Program-made: the position numbers and the translations under genes | Part shown: piece after piece, positions 24,590 through 33,277 of the stretch | Numbering within the stretch: the first letter of the stretch is position 1 | Layout: each line of letters begins with the position of its first letter | DNA from: CAVVEQ01 sp963806635 | GTDB lineage: Bacteria; Chloroflexota; Anaerolineae; Anaerolineales; Anaerolineaceae | NCBI GenBank assembly: GCA_963806635.1 | Contig: CAWDZA010000015.1 | Span: 930,001 to 994,000, forward strand | Length of the DNA: 64,000 bases | Direction of reading: 5' to 3' | Notes under the pieces: model-generated | The model's database searches: none | The model's input: only the letters and a program-made list of their open reading frames with translations | Told to the model about the DNA's origin: nothing

Positions 24590-25807
24590 ATGCAAACCCA
24601 ATGGGATCACCGGTACGCCCAACGAACACAGCGGATGAAAAGCTCCGCCATCCGCGAGCTGTTAAAAATGACCGAACAGGCAGATTTGATCTCCTTCGCG
24701 GGCGGTCTTCCCGCACCGGATGTTTTCCCAGTCCATGAATTCAAGGAAGCCTGCAATAACGTCCTGGATCACTCCAGCACCCTCGCCCTGCAATATGGGG
24801 CGACCGAGGGTGTCGGTCCGCTGCGCGAAATGATCACCCGCCACACCCAGCGTTACAGCATCCAGGTCTCCCCTGAGAACGTGATGATCACTTCCGGATC
24901 ACAGCAGGCGCTGGATCTGATCGGTCGCATTTTCATAAACCGCGGTGACCGGATCTTGGTGGAATCCCCCACCTACCTTGGCGCGCTTCAAGCCTGGAAT
25001 GCCTATGGCGCAGAATACATCGCCATCCCCTCTGACGAGAATGGCATGATCACGGACGAGCTGGAAAAATCACTGCGTTGCGGACCCAAGTTTATTTACG
25101 TCCTTCCCAACTTCCAGAACCCTACCGGGGCAACCATGTCACTTGACCGCCGTAAGAAGCTGGTGGAGCTTGCAGACCGGTACGGCGTTCCCATCATCGA
25201 AGATGACCCCTATGGGCAATTGCGTTTTGAAGGTGAACACCTGCCAGCAGTCGAAGTGCTGGATAGCCGCATTCGGGCTGCCAACGGTTGGTACAGCGGG
25301 AACGTGATCTATCTTTCGACCTTTTCCAAGTTGCTGGCTCCCGGGCTGCGACTGGCCTGGGTGATCGCCCCGCCTGAAGTGATCTCCAAACTGGTGCAAG
25401 CCAAGCAGGGAGCTGATCTGCATACCTCAACATTCAATCAAATGTTGGCATATGAAGTAGCCCACAAAGGTTTTCTGGATAAGCACGTCGTGACCATTCG
25501 CCAGGTCTACCTCGAGCGCCGCAACGTGATGCTGGATGCGCTCACTGAGCACATGCCGGATGGTGTCCGTTGGACCCACCCGCAGGGGGGGCTTTTCCTC
25601 TGGGCTACTTTGCCTGAGGATATCGATACTACGGATCTCCTGGCAGAAGCAATCAAGGAAAAAGTTGCATTTGTGCCCGGCGGATCCTTCCACCCCTGCG
25701 GGGGCGGGACGAATACCATGCGGTTGAATTTTTCCTATTCAAAACCGGATCAGATCAATGAAGGCATTGCCAGGCTGGGCAGAGTGATCAAGCACAGACT
25801 AAATTGA
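24590..25807 (+). CDS. PLP-dependent aminotransferase, class I/II (LysN/2-aminoadipate-type)
   Basis: The 405-residue fold-type I aminotransferase shows GGLPAPDVFPV, QYGATEGVGPLREM, TSGSQQALDLIGR, PNFQNPTGATMS, the Asp loop IIEDDPYGQLRFEG and the PLP lysine in YLSTFSKLLAPGLRLAW. This pattern fits the 2-aminoadipate/aromatic aminotransferase branch related to MocR C-terminal domains, without the GntR DNA-binding domain. The amino donor and acceptor cannot be fixed. A strong ribosome site (AAGGAGA) precedes the ATG. The 44-base gap to glyA-gcvT makes co-transcription likely. Confidence 0.86.
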   Translation: MQTQWDHRYAQRTQRMKSSAIRELLKMTEQADLISFAGGLPAPDVFPVHEFKEACNNVLDHSSTLALQYGATEGVGPLREMITRHTQRYSIQVSPENVMITSGSQQALDLIGRIFINRGDRILVESPTYLGALQAWNAYGAEYIAIPSDENGMITDELEKSLRCGPKFIYVLPNFQNPTGATMSLDRRKKLVELADRYGVPIIEDDPYGQLRFEGEHLPAVEVLDSRIRAANGWYSGNVIYLSTFSKLLAPGLRLAWVIAPPEVISKLVQAKQGADLHTSTFNQMLAYEVAHKGFLDKHVVTIRQVYLERRNVMLDALTEHMPDGVRWTHPQGGLFLWATLPEDIDTTDLLAEAIKEKVAFVPGGSFHPCGGGTNTMRLNFSYSKPDQINEGIARLGRVIKHRLN

Positions 25808-25823
25808 GGTTCACCCCGGCAAA

Positions 25824-25844
25824 ATAAGAATCTGGAATTCTTAT
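25824..25844. terminator. A+T-rich inverted repeat between convergent genes
   Basis: ATAAGAAT-CTGGA-ATTCTTAT, perfect 8-bp arms, lies 17 bases after the aminotransferase stop and reaches the stop of the convergent nucleoside kinase. No G+C-rich core and no long T-run, so a weak bidirectional terminator is only a possibility. Confidence 0.35.
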
Positions 25845-27568
25845 AAATACCTGGATTCCTGCCAGCCCCTGAATCCGCCCAGGTTTGACCCGCCTACAAA
25901 CTCGCGCAGGATTGAGTTATCCGGAATGATCTCCGCGCCAACCGGAAGGAACCATTCCAACAGAGCCAACAAGCGTTTTGCCTCGATGTATTCATTGGTG
26001 CCAAAGGGTACTTGCCTGAGGAGCGGCTCCACCAAGGGCTTCAATGCGGAAAGCTCATAAACCAGGGCGGAATTGAACAGGTTGTCGGCATTTTCCTGAT
26101 AAGGAAATATGTTATGTTTCTCCCCGCGCTGCACCGAATCCCAGCGGGAGATGGTCTGCTGGGCGCTGTAACCGCGTGTGGTGGCATCCCGGACGATGCG
26201 CCGGATAAGCCGAGTATCGGTGGTGGAGATACGATTATGCCGGTCCAGGTTCAGCTGCGTCAGGCAGGAGACGTATACTCTGTGGGTGGTCTCAGGATCG
26301 ATTCCCGGCAACAGATCCGGATTCAACCCATGAATGCCTTCCAGAATGATGATTTGATCCCCTTTTAATGAAATAACCTCGCCTTCCTCGCTGCAACCTT
26401 CCTTAAAATTGTAATGCGGTAGTTGAACCTCTTCCCCTCTGATCAACTTCTCCAGGTCGCGACCAAGCCGGGCTGTATTCACTGCTCCCAGAGCTTCAAA
26501 ATCCTTCGCTCCAGTTTCATCCACCGGGGTTTTCTCGCGGTCGATGAAATAATTGTCCATTTCCAACGCGTAGGGAGAGATCCCCAGAGCCAGGATCTGG
26601 ATGGCCAAACGGCGTGAAAAAGTGGTTTTCCCCGAAGATGACGGACCGGAAATTAGAATAATCCGGATCTTCCCGGATTTCTCGGCAATTTCCTTGGCAA
26701 TGGCCGTGATATTCTGGTCATGCAGCGCTTCGGATACCAGGATCACTTCCTGCGACCGTCCCTCATGTATGGCGTCATTAAGCGCTCCAACACTCTCGAT
26801 CCCCAACTTTTCCAGCCAGTCCCCATACTGACGAAAGGTCGCCAGTAATTTCGGGTAACTTGGCATGGGCAGGAGCCGGTCTGGAGCCTGCCTCCGCGGG
26901 AAACGAAGCACATACCCATCGCCCATTTTAGAGATGTTGAACCAACGCAAATATCCCGTGGAGGGCAGCATGTACCCATGATGGTAATCAAAGTGATTCC
27001 CAAGGCGGTAAAGAACCAGGAATTCCTTTTGGCGATACTTCAACAGGCGCACTTTCTCTGTCTGCCCGGATTTCTGAAAATAATCGATCGCTTCATGAAG
27101 TGGAATGACCTTTCGCTCAAACGGCAGGTCCTCGCGGACCATCGCTTGCATGCGGTCCTCCAGCTCCTTAAGTTCACCTGTTGATAATTGTTCGCGTCCT
27201 GTCACCTCGCAGAAAAACCCGCCTGATGAAACGGAATGATCGACAGTCAGGGTGGCATTCGGGAAGAGCTCGTCGAAAGCTGCCTCCAGCAGGAAGGTGA
27301 TCGAACGGCGATAGATGCGCGCCCCGTCTTCATCCGCCATGGTAACCGGGCGGACGTTGCTATCCATTTCGATGGGATATGTTAATTCCCGAAGCTCGCT
27401 GTTGATGATGGCGCCCATGATGGGGGGGGTATTGGCTTCCGGCAGCACCTTCAGAAACAATCCCACAGCGGTTCCCCTGGGACCGGAAAACACCCGCCCA
27501 TCCGGGAGATGTATCTCTACCGTTTTTCGGGGTTCGGTTTGCTGAATTTCGCTGGTTTGGGTGAACAT
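25841..27568 (-). CDS. Nucleoside kinase with TGS and ThrRS-like N-terminal domains (uridine kinase family)
   Basis: The 575-residue protein has an N-terminal TGS-like domain (VEIHLPDGRVFSGPRGT, about 15-80), a threonyl-tRNA synthetase second-additional-domain-like part (about 80-200, TLTVDHSVSSGGFFCEV) and a C-terminal uridine kinase/phosphoribulokinase domain (about 285-500) with Walker A ISGPSSSGKTTFSRRLA and the region LEMDNYFIDREKTP. This composite is known as the nucleoside kinase family; the phosphate acceptor is probably a nucleoside, but the role of the tRNA-synthetase-like half is unclear. GAGGAAATT precedes the ATG. It is a single-gene unit facing the aminotransferase. Confidence 0.82.
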   Translation of the reverse strand: MFTQTSEIQQTEPRKTVEIHLPDGRVFSGPRGTAVGLFLKVLPEANTPPIMGAIINSELRELTYPIEMDSNVRPVTMADEDGARIYRRSITFLLEAAFDELFPNATLTVDHSVSSGGFFCEVTGREQLSTGELKELEDRMQAMVREDLPFERKVIPLHEAIDYFQKSGQTEKVRLLKYRQKEFLVLYRLGNHFDYHHGYMLPSTGYLRWFNISKMGDGYVLRFPRRQAPDRLLPMPSYPKLLATFRQYGDWLEKLGIESVGALNDAIHEGRSQEVILVSEALHDQNITAIAKEIAEKSGKIRIILISGPSSSGKTTFSRRLAIQILALGISPYALEMDNYFIDREKTPVDETGAKDFEALGAVNTARLGRDLEKLIRGEEVQLPHYNFKEGCSEEGEVISLKGDQIIILEGIHGLNPDLLPGIDPETTHRVYVSCLTQLNLDRHNRISTTDTRLIRRIVRDATTRGYSAQQTISRWDSVQRGEKHNIFPYQENADNLFNSALVYELSALKPLVEPLLRQVPFGTNEYIEAKRLLALLEWFLPVGAEIIPDNSILREFVGGSNLGGFRGWQESRYL

Positions 27569-27637
27569 AATTTCCTCATCGCCGTTCTTATCTATTATTT
27601 GTCATTCACTGATACCATCCAGTGATTGCTGAGTCTA

Positions 27638-28801
27638 TTAATTATTCTCATTATTCATTTGTAGACAAGCTTCCTTATAAGCATCAGAAAAATCCGCATT
27701 TTCAAATAGGATCTTCTGCCACATTAAATTAAATGGAGACCAAAACTTTTTGAACCCGGCATTTTGTGGAATTAATATTGCCGTGCGATCGGCAATAACG
27801 AACGCCTGAATAAGCGGATCAGTAATCTGCACATCAGTTCGAACAGGGATATAGCCAGCATAATCCATCAATAATTTTTGGGATTCTTTATTGGATAATA
27901 TTAATCCAAGCTCTATTGCAGCCTCCGGATTCTTTGTGTTTGGATTTACATAGAATCCTTCAAGCCCCATAAACGGTTGCGATGATAAGGTACCAGAGGG
28001 AATCGGAACCGCACCAAGATTCTGACCGAGGGAAGTTCTGTAAGATCGGAGGGCCCATGGACCGTTTATCAAGAAAGCTGTTTGCCCATTTGTAAATGCT
28101 GCCTCAGCAGAGGCAAAATCCTTGGAATAAACGGCGCCAGCATCCTTCAAGGCAAGCAGAAAATTTGAAACCTTCATCCAACCACCCTCATCAGGAATGC
28201 ATTTCCCGGAATCATCCAACCAGGCGCCACCAAACGCACCATGCCAGGCAAATAAATGATATGCCGTTGGAGAAAGGATGACCTTCAGTCCGGAATTCAC
28301 CATTTCCAGTAAATCGTCTGTCGTCCTGGGTGGTTCCGGTACATAGGTTTTATTATAAAAAAGCACATCAGTCATTGAAGATAATGGAATACCATAGATT
28401 TTTCCGTCTACAGTCATTCCTTTCACTCCATTCTCAGTGACCTGAGATAATTTTCCATCCAGGAAATTTGTAAGATCAGCGATTACATGGTTTGAAACCA
28501 TCTCACCCAGCTGGTCATTTCGATCCAGGTAAAGGTCAGGTCCCCCGCCCGCCTTTACTGCAGCCTGGTACTTTTGATTGATTTGGTCATACGGGATACT
28601 TGCAATTTCTATTTCCCAATTGGGATGATTTTCATTGGCATTCCCCACCAAGGTCGAAAGGATCATTTCTTCGGCAGAACCCGTTTCGAAGGAGTGCCAG
28701 AGCAAAAGGTGGGCTGGTATTTGATCACTTTGTGATTTACACCCAAAAGATGCAATGAGTAAAATAACGATGACGAGATTCCTAAGGGTTTTATTAATCA
28801 T
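27638..28801 (-). CDS. Sugar ABC transporter substrate-binding lipoprotein
   Basis: The 387-residue family 1 extracellular solute-binding protein has an N-terminal signal with a lipobox-like SFGC (Cys21). The mature part shows the pattern GGGPDLYLDRNDQ, GIPLSSMTDVLFYNKT, AFTNGQTAFLINGPWALRS and LGAVPIPSG, as in maltose/multiple-sugar binding proteins. It delivers an oligosaccharide to the permeases encoded just upstream on the same strand. A 16-bp inverted repeat separates it from them. A second binding-protein gene heads the operon, so this one may be a paralogue with different specificity. Base composition is A+T-rich, like the rest of this cluster. Confidence 0.82.
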   Translation of the reverse strand: MINKTLRNLVIVILLIASFGCKSQSDQIPAHLLLWHSFETGSAEEMILSTLVGNANENHPNWEIEIASIPYDQINQKYQAAVKAGGGPDLYLDRNDQLGEMVSNHVIADLTNFLDGKLSQVTENGVKGMTVDGKIYGIPLSSMTDVLFYNKTYVPEPPRTTDDLLEMVNSGLKVILSPTAYHLFAWHGAFGGAWLDDSGKCIPDEGGWMKVSNFLLALKDAGAVYSKDFASAEAAFTNGQTAFLINGPWALRSYRTSLGQNLGAVPIPSGTLSSQPFMGLEGFYVNPNTKNPEAAIELGLILSNKESQKLLMDYAGYIPVRTDVQITDPLIQAFVIADRTAILIPQNAGFKKFWSPFNLMWQKILFENADFSDAYKEACLQMNNENN

Positions 28802-28861
28802 TTCTCTTTGGGTTAATAAAATACATAAAGATAAATTTCTATAGGATTGTAACTGGAAATT

Positions 28862-28900
28862 TAATTAACAATCTGCAAGAGGCATGCAGATTGTTAATTA
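28862..28900. repeat. Perfect 16-bp inverted repeat between permease and binding-protein genes
   Basis: TAATTAACAATCTGCA (28862-28877) and TGCAGATTGTTAATTA (28885-28900) flank a 7-base loop. It lies after the second permease stop and before the binding-protein start on the minus strand. It can fold as a hairpin at the 3' end of the permease mRNA, with only a weak T-run, or act as a protein-binding site. Confidence 0.6.
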
Positions 28901-28927
28901 GTTTAAGGATACTTTTGATGGAAAATG

Positions 28928-29767
28928 CTATCCCTTGACGGCTCCTGCAGCCACACCTTTGATAATATGCTTTTGAGAGGTCAAGTAGAAAATTATGATC
29001 GGAATTATCGCGAGTACAAGGAGCGCCATCATGGCACCCATGTCCTTGCTGCCATATCCCCCCTGCAAATACTGTACTGCAATAGGAATAGTTTTATAGT
29101 TACTTCCGATAGTAAGATAAGGCAATAGGTAATCATTCCAAATCCACATGGTGTTTAAAATCGCCACTGTGATGGCGATTGGCCTGAGGATCGGAAATAC
29201 AATTAAGAAGAATGTCTGTATAGGGTTGCATCCATCGATCGTGGCGGCTTCTTCAATTTCATGCGGGATGGTTTTAATAAACCCGCTAAAAATGAATACA
29301 GATAATCCGGCTCCAAATCCGAGGTACAAAACAATGATCCCGACGGGATTATCGAGATGAAGGATGTTTGCCATTTTCGACATCGTAAACATGACCATCT
29401 GGAAAGGAACAATCATTGAAAAAACGAGAAGGTAATAAATAAAAGTGCTTAATTTTGATTTTACCCGGGTGATGCACCATGCAGTCATCGAGGTAAATAA
29501 CACAATTGCTCCAACCGAAAAAACTGTAATAAAAAGGGAATACCCCAGCGCTGGAATAAATCCCGTTTTAATAATCCCTGAAGTGTAGTTTTCCAAACCA
29601 ACAAAAGTTTGGGCGTTCGGCAAGGCAAAAGGCGTATCAGAAATAAAGAATCTTCCCTTGAACGAGTTCATCAGCACGATGAAAATTGGGGAGAGGAAAA
29701 GAATAGCTAAAATGAATACCAGAAGAAAAACAATATTATTCTTTACACGGTTATTCGTATTCATCAA
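28928..29767 (-). CDS. Carbohydrate ABC transporter permease (MalG-like)
   Basis: The 279-residue membrane protein has about six hydrophobic helices. The first, LLVFILAILFLSPIFIVLMN, is typical of MalG-type permeases. The EAA loop that contacts the ATPase is EIEEAATIDGCNPIQTFFLIVFPILRP. It forms the channel with the MalF-like partner; their genes overlap as ATGA. No ATPase gene is in the cluster, so a shared MsmX/MalK-type ATPase encoded elsewhere is likely. Confidence 0.88.
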   Translation of the reverse strand: MMNTNNRVKNNIVFLLVFILAILFLSPIFIVLMNSFKGRFFISDTPFALPNAQTFVGLENYTSGIIKTGFIPALGYSLFITVFSVGAIVLFTSMTAWCITRVKSKLSTFIYYLLVFSMIVPFQMVMFTMSKMANILHLDNPVGIIVLYLGFGAGLSVFIFSGFIKTIPHEIEEAATIDGCNPIQTFFLIVFPILRPIAITVAILNTMWIWNDYLLPYLTIGSNYKTIPIAVQYLQGGYGSKDMGAMMALLVLAIIPIIIFYLTSQKHIIKGVAAGAVKG

Positions 29768-30609
29768 TTCTCCAATTCACTTTTTCGAGAGAATCGCAAT
29801 TGTAGAAGAACGATTACAGCCACAAATAGGAAGAAAATAAACGCCTTTGCCTGACCAATACCTTCGTATCCATTGCGTCCATAAAAAGTATTAAAAATAT
29901 CCAAAGCAAGCATGGATGATTCTCTACCTGGTGCTCCGGCAGTAAGAGAAAGGTTTTGATCAAAGAGTTTAAACGAATTGGCTAATGTGAGGAAAGTACA
30001 TATCGTTATCGCAGGCATTACAAGAGGAAAGGTTATGCTTTTCAAGGTTTGCCATCCGCTCGCGCCATCGATTTTGGCTGCTTCAACGATCTCGGTGGGG
30101 ATGGCTAATATACCCGCGATATAAATGATCATCATATAACCAACCATTTGCCAATTCATCAAAACAACTAATCCCCAAAATCCATACGTCGCACTATAGG
30201 TGATATCCACACCGAAATTAATGAGTATCCCATTGATGATCAATAACCAGATATAGCCAAGAACTATTCCGCCGATAAGGTTTGGCATAAAAAATACTGT
30301 GCGAAATCCATTTTCACCCCTCATTCTTCTCGTTAACAGCAATGCCAATCCAAAAGCAAATACATTTATTAAAATTACTGAAACAATTGCGAATTTGACT
30401 GTAAATATCGTGGCATTTATAAAGTTATTATCTTCTGAAAACGCGCGAACATAATTGCTAATACCCGCCCAGCGCGAATTGGTCACCGTTGTGAAAGTTG
30501 TAAAGGAAAGATAAATTCCCAATAGAAAGGGAATAAAAAAAGCAACCGCAAACGCGATTAGAGTGGGCACCGTAAAAAAGGCATAATACCTTTTTGCCAT
30601 TTTTTGCAT
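29764..30609 (-). CDS. Carbohydrate ABC transporter permease (MalF-like)
   Basis: The 281-residue membrane protein begins with a helix (FTVPTLIAFAVAFFIPFLLG) and has the MalF-type EAA loop EIVEAAKIDGASGWQTLKSITFPL. About six helices are visible and the long extra MalF periplasmic loop is absent, as is usual outside enterobacteria. It is the first permease gene after the frameshifted binding protein and overlaps its partner by 4 bases. A good ribosome site (GGAGGGATTT) lies upstream. Confidence 0.88.
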   Translation of the reverse strand: MQKMAKRYYAFFTVPTLIAFAVAFFIPFLLGIYLSFTTFTTVTNSRWAGISNYVRAFSEDNNFINATIFTVKFAIVSVILINVFAFGLALLLTRRMRGENGFRTVFFMPNLIGGIVLGYIWLLIINGILINFGVDITYSATYGFWGLVVLMNWQMVGYMMIIYIAGILAIPTEIVEAAKIDGASGWQTLKSITFPLVMPAITICTFLTLANSFKLFDQNLSLTAGAPGRESSMLALDIFNTFYGRNGYEGIGQAKAFIFFLFVAVIVLLQLRFSRKSELEN

Positions 30610-30653
30610 GAAATCCCTCCTCGGTGTGGAATGATTCCTAAAATATATTATAA

Positions 30654-30685
30654 GTCACCCCGCACTTAATACAGTACGGGGTGAC
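30654..30685 (-). terminator. Intercistronic hairpin between binding-protein and permease genes
   Basis: GTCACCCCG...CGGGGTGAC, a 9-bp perfect outer stem with an ACT/AGT inner pair, is followed on the minus strand by TTATAATATATTTT. It probably lets most transcripts end or be stabilised after the abundant binding protein, as between malE and malF in other bacteria. Confidence 0.6.
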
Positions 30686-30707
30686 CACATGAAAATGGGT
30701 TTAGGCT

Positions 30708-32110
30708 TTATTTACCGTATTCAGAAGCCCACTCGGTGACGACCAGCTTTTTGACATCATCCCAGGTCATATTTCCCTGGGCATATTTCAAAAGAGCAGC
30801 GCCAAAATCATTCTTGAATGTCTGGTTCGGGAATTTCACAAAATCCCAGACAACATTGAAGAGATCCGGGTTGCTGACATACCGGATCACTTCCTTGGCC
30901 AGCGGATCTGTTGGTTTTTCATTCTCAGCGAACGTATCAAACGGAGCAATGAACTTCAGATCATTGGTGACAAATTTCTTCCCAGTCGGGCTGCTATACA
31001 GCCAATAGATGAAATCGGCAGCCAGTTTTTGTTTTTCCGGGGAAGCCTGCTTGTTGATCGCGAAGAAGTTCTCGGTACCAACATTGATGGATTGTTTTTC
31101 CTCACCGGGCATGCCAGTATAGATCGGCAGGAATTTTACATCTTCCGGTTTCACGGTGTTACCCTGAACGCCTGAGATTTGACCCCAAGCCCAGTTGCCA
31201 TTTTGAACCATGGCACATTGCCCAAGTGCAAACTCCGCCATCGAATCATCTACGCTCTTGCTGCCAAGGAGTTTAGGTGAAGTGGTTGAATTGTTGATGT
31301 AAAGATCGAAGATGTTCTTGTAGTTATCGGAGTACTGGAATGTGGAAATTCTTAGTGGCATCGCTGGCGAGATCAATTTTATTGTCCCTCCATTCATAGA
31401 AAACTGGGACATCCATCAAGTGGGTCTGCCAGCGCCAATCCTCGCCTGGTTTGAGGGATGTTGAACAAAACACACCCTTGATCCCCAATTGCATCTTTTT
31501 TCGCGGTCATATCTTCAACAACTGCTTTGAGGGTGGCAAAGTTATTGATCTCATCCAGGGATTTAACCTTGGCGCCATCCATTGCAAAGTATTTATCGAA
31601 TATGGCTTTATTCAGGATGATCCCATAACCTTCAACAACATACGGGATACCATAAACACCACCGTTATCCGTCACCGCCAGGTTCTTGTCGGCAAGATGT
31701 TTGTAAAGTTCGGTATCTTTCAAATCTGCTGTGTAATCTTTCCAAGCCTGGTATCCGATGGGGCCATTGATCTGGAATAAGACTGGTGCGTCAGATTTCG
31801 CGATTTCTGATTTTAAGGTCTGCTCATAGGTTCCAGCCGCAGCCGTGACCACTTTAAGAGTATTACCCGTTTCAGCTTTATATGCATCCGCGATTTTCGC
31901 ATACACTTCTGCAACTTCGGGTTTGAAATTCAAGTAATAAACTTCACCGGTGGCAGGTGCTGCAGGTGGGACTTCTGTTGCCGCCATAGCGGGAGCAGTA
32001 GTGGCAGCGGGTGCGGCTTCAGTCGCAACCGCGGTCGGTGTGGCGCAAGCCGCCAGGACAAAAGCGGCTATCATTAAAATACTAAATACTGGTAACAACT
32101 TCTTTTGCAT
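30708..32110 (-). pseudogene. Sugar ABC transporter substrate-binding lipoprotein, frameshifted
   Basis: The gene reads as one family 1 binding protein of about 467 residues spread over three frames. The N-terminal part has a signal peptide with lipobox LAAC, an Ala/Thr-rich linker and a first lobe up to AIGDQG. A middle piece in another frame reads VFCSTSLKPGEDWRWQTHLM and YEWRDNKIDLAS. The C-terminal part reads STFQYSDNYKNIFDLYINN through DSMAEFALGQCAMVQNGNWA. The two shifts, each one extra base, lie near 31470-31478 and 31344-31352. Both lobes are otherwise well conserved, so sequence error is likelier than decay. It heads the permease operon. Confidence 0.8.
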
Positions 32111-32234
32111 TTCGAATTCTCCTCTAGATTTATTCTCAATCAGCTAACGCAATGAAATCACGATGAAGGTGAATACCAAGATATTCTAGTTGACCACCTC
32201 ATCCTTCTCCCCCAAATATTCTCTAGAAGAAACA

Positions 32235-32265
32235 TTGGAATTTCCCTTTTCGTTCGAAATTCCAA
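32235..32265. repeat. Inverted repeat upstream of the sugar importer operon
   Basis: TTGGAATTTC and GAAATTCCAA, perfect 10-bp arms around an 11-base centre, lie about 125 bases before the binding-protein start. Near it are A+T-rich promoter-like bases (TATGAT and TATAAT on the minus strand, 32270-32300). It may be a regulator-binding site or a leader hairpin. Confidence 0.45.
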
Positions 32266-32300
32266 GCATGATGTATATCATATTTTTATTATAACAAATG

Positions 32301-32310
32301 TAACATGTTA
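32301..32310. repeat. 10-bp palindrome TAACATGTTA
   Basis: A perfect 10-bp palindrome in the divergent region between the sugar importer and lipM, upstream of the A+T-rich promoter candidates. It may be an operator; this is inferred from position only. Confidence 0.3.
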
Positions 32311-32390
32311 TTTCTAGGATTAGTATGTGAGTTGTATAAGGATTTGATCATCTTCATCGAATTTCGTCGGGTTTTCAAAATATTGCAAGC

Positions 32391-32396
32391 TATAAT
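32391..32396 (+). promoter_or_regulatory. -10 box of lipM, leaderless arrangement
   Basis: TATAAT, then TTGTTCA (7 bases), then ATG at 32404. No convincing -35 and no Shine-Dalgarno sequence. It decides the start of lipM. Confidence 0.5.
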
Positions 32397-32403
32397 TTGT
32401 TCA

Positions 32404-33255
32404 ATGCCGGAAAATAATAATTATTATAAGGAACCAGGTGATACCTGGCGTCTGATTTTCTCGCCACCTGGCCCAGGCAACCTGAATATGGCAGCGGACG
32501 AAGCCTTGATGGAGTCTGCCGTCGAGAACATGTCTACCCCAACGCTGCGCCTGTATTCCTGGGAGCCCGCTTGTTTAAGCCTTGGATATGCTCAAAGCTT
32601 TTCCGAGGTGGATGAAGTCTCGCTTCAGAATCACGGCTGGACGCTTGTTCGGCGCCCCACCGGTGGTCGAGCCATCCTCCACACGGATGAGATCACGTAT
32701 TCAATCACGGGTCGTCTGGATGATCCCTTTTTCAGCGGGTCGATCCTGGATAGTTACCGGCGCCTTGCCACCGGCCTGGTGGCTGCACTCTCGAATCTTG
32801 GTGTTCAGGCAGATATGAAAGAATTGAAAGAAGGCACCCTTCAAAACAGCATTTCCGATGCAGTATGCTTTGAGGTCGCATCAAACTATGAGATCACCTA
32901 CGATGGGAAGAAATTGATCGGAAGTGCGCAGTCCCGGCGGCGAGGGGGTTTTCTGCAGCACGGATCGCTGCCGTTATTTGGCAGGCTGGATCGGATCAAT
33001 GATGCGATCCGCTACAACTCGGAATCGGAAAAACAGGATGCAAAATTTAGGCTGCTCGAACATGCCACCACCCTGGAAACCGTTCTCGGGCACTCTGTCC
33101 CCTGGCCGCAGGCCGCCGCTGCGTTTGTTGATGGATTTCGGACCGCCTTGGGCATAGAATTTACAGAGACCAACCTATCGGAATTTGAACTGGTAAAAGT
33201 TGACCGCTTGATCTCTGAAAAATACGGCAACCCGGACTGGAACAAACGCAGGTAA
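32404..33255 (+). CDS. Lipoate/octanoate protein ligase family protein (LipM-like octanoyltransferase)
   Basis: The 283-residue member of the biotin/lipoate A/B ligase fold has LVRRPTGGRAILHTDEITYS (lipoyl-binding glycine loop) and Cys155 in DAVCFEVASNYEIT, followed by GKKLIGSAQSRRRGGFLQHGSL. A cysteine at this place plus GSAQ is the LipM pattern, which moves octanoate from ACP to GcvH; plain LplA lacks it. I chose ATG 32404 because TATAAT ends 7 bases upstream; a reading from 32305 would cross this promoter. The glycine-cleavage connection fits the GcvT fusion elsewhere in the window. Confidence 0.8.
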   Translation: MPENNNYYKEPGDTWRLIFSPPGPGNLNMAADEALMESAVENMSTPTLRLYSWEPACLSLGYAQSFSEVDEVSLQNHGWTLVRRPTGGRAILHTDEITYSITGRLDDPFFSGSILDSYRRLATGLVAALSNLGVQADMKELKEGTLQNSISDAVCFEVASNYEITYDGKKLIGSAQSRRRGGFLQHGSLPLFGRLDRINDAIRYNSESEKQDAKFRLLEHATTLETVLGHSVPWPQAAAAFVDGFRTALGIEFTETNLSEFELVKVDRLISEKYGNPDWNKRR

Positions 33256-33277
33256 ATTCTTCCTGGAAAACCCCAAT

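Noticed and set aside
30708..32110. Two separate adjacent binding-protein genes
   Set aside because: The two readings are the first and second lobes of one protein, and a third frame between them carries the missing link (GEDWRWQTHLM).
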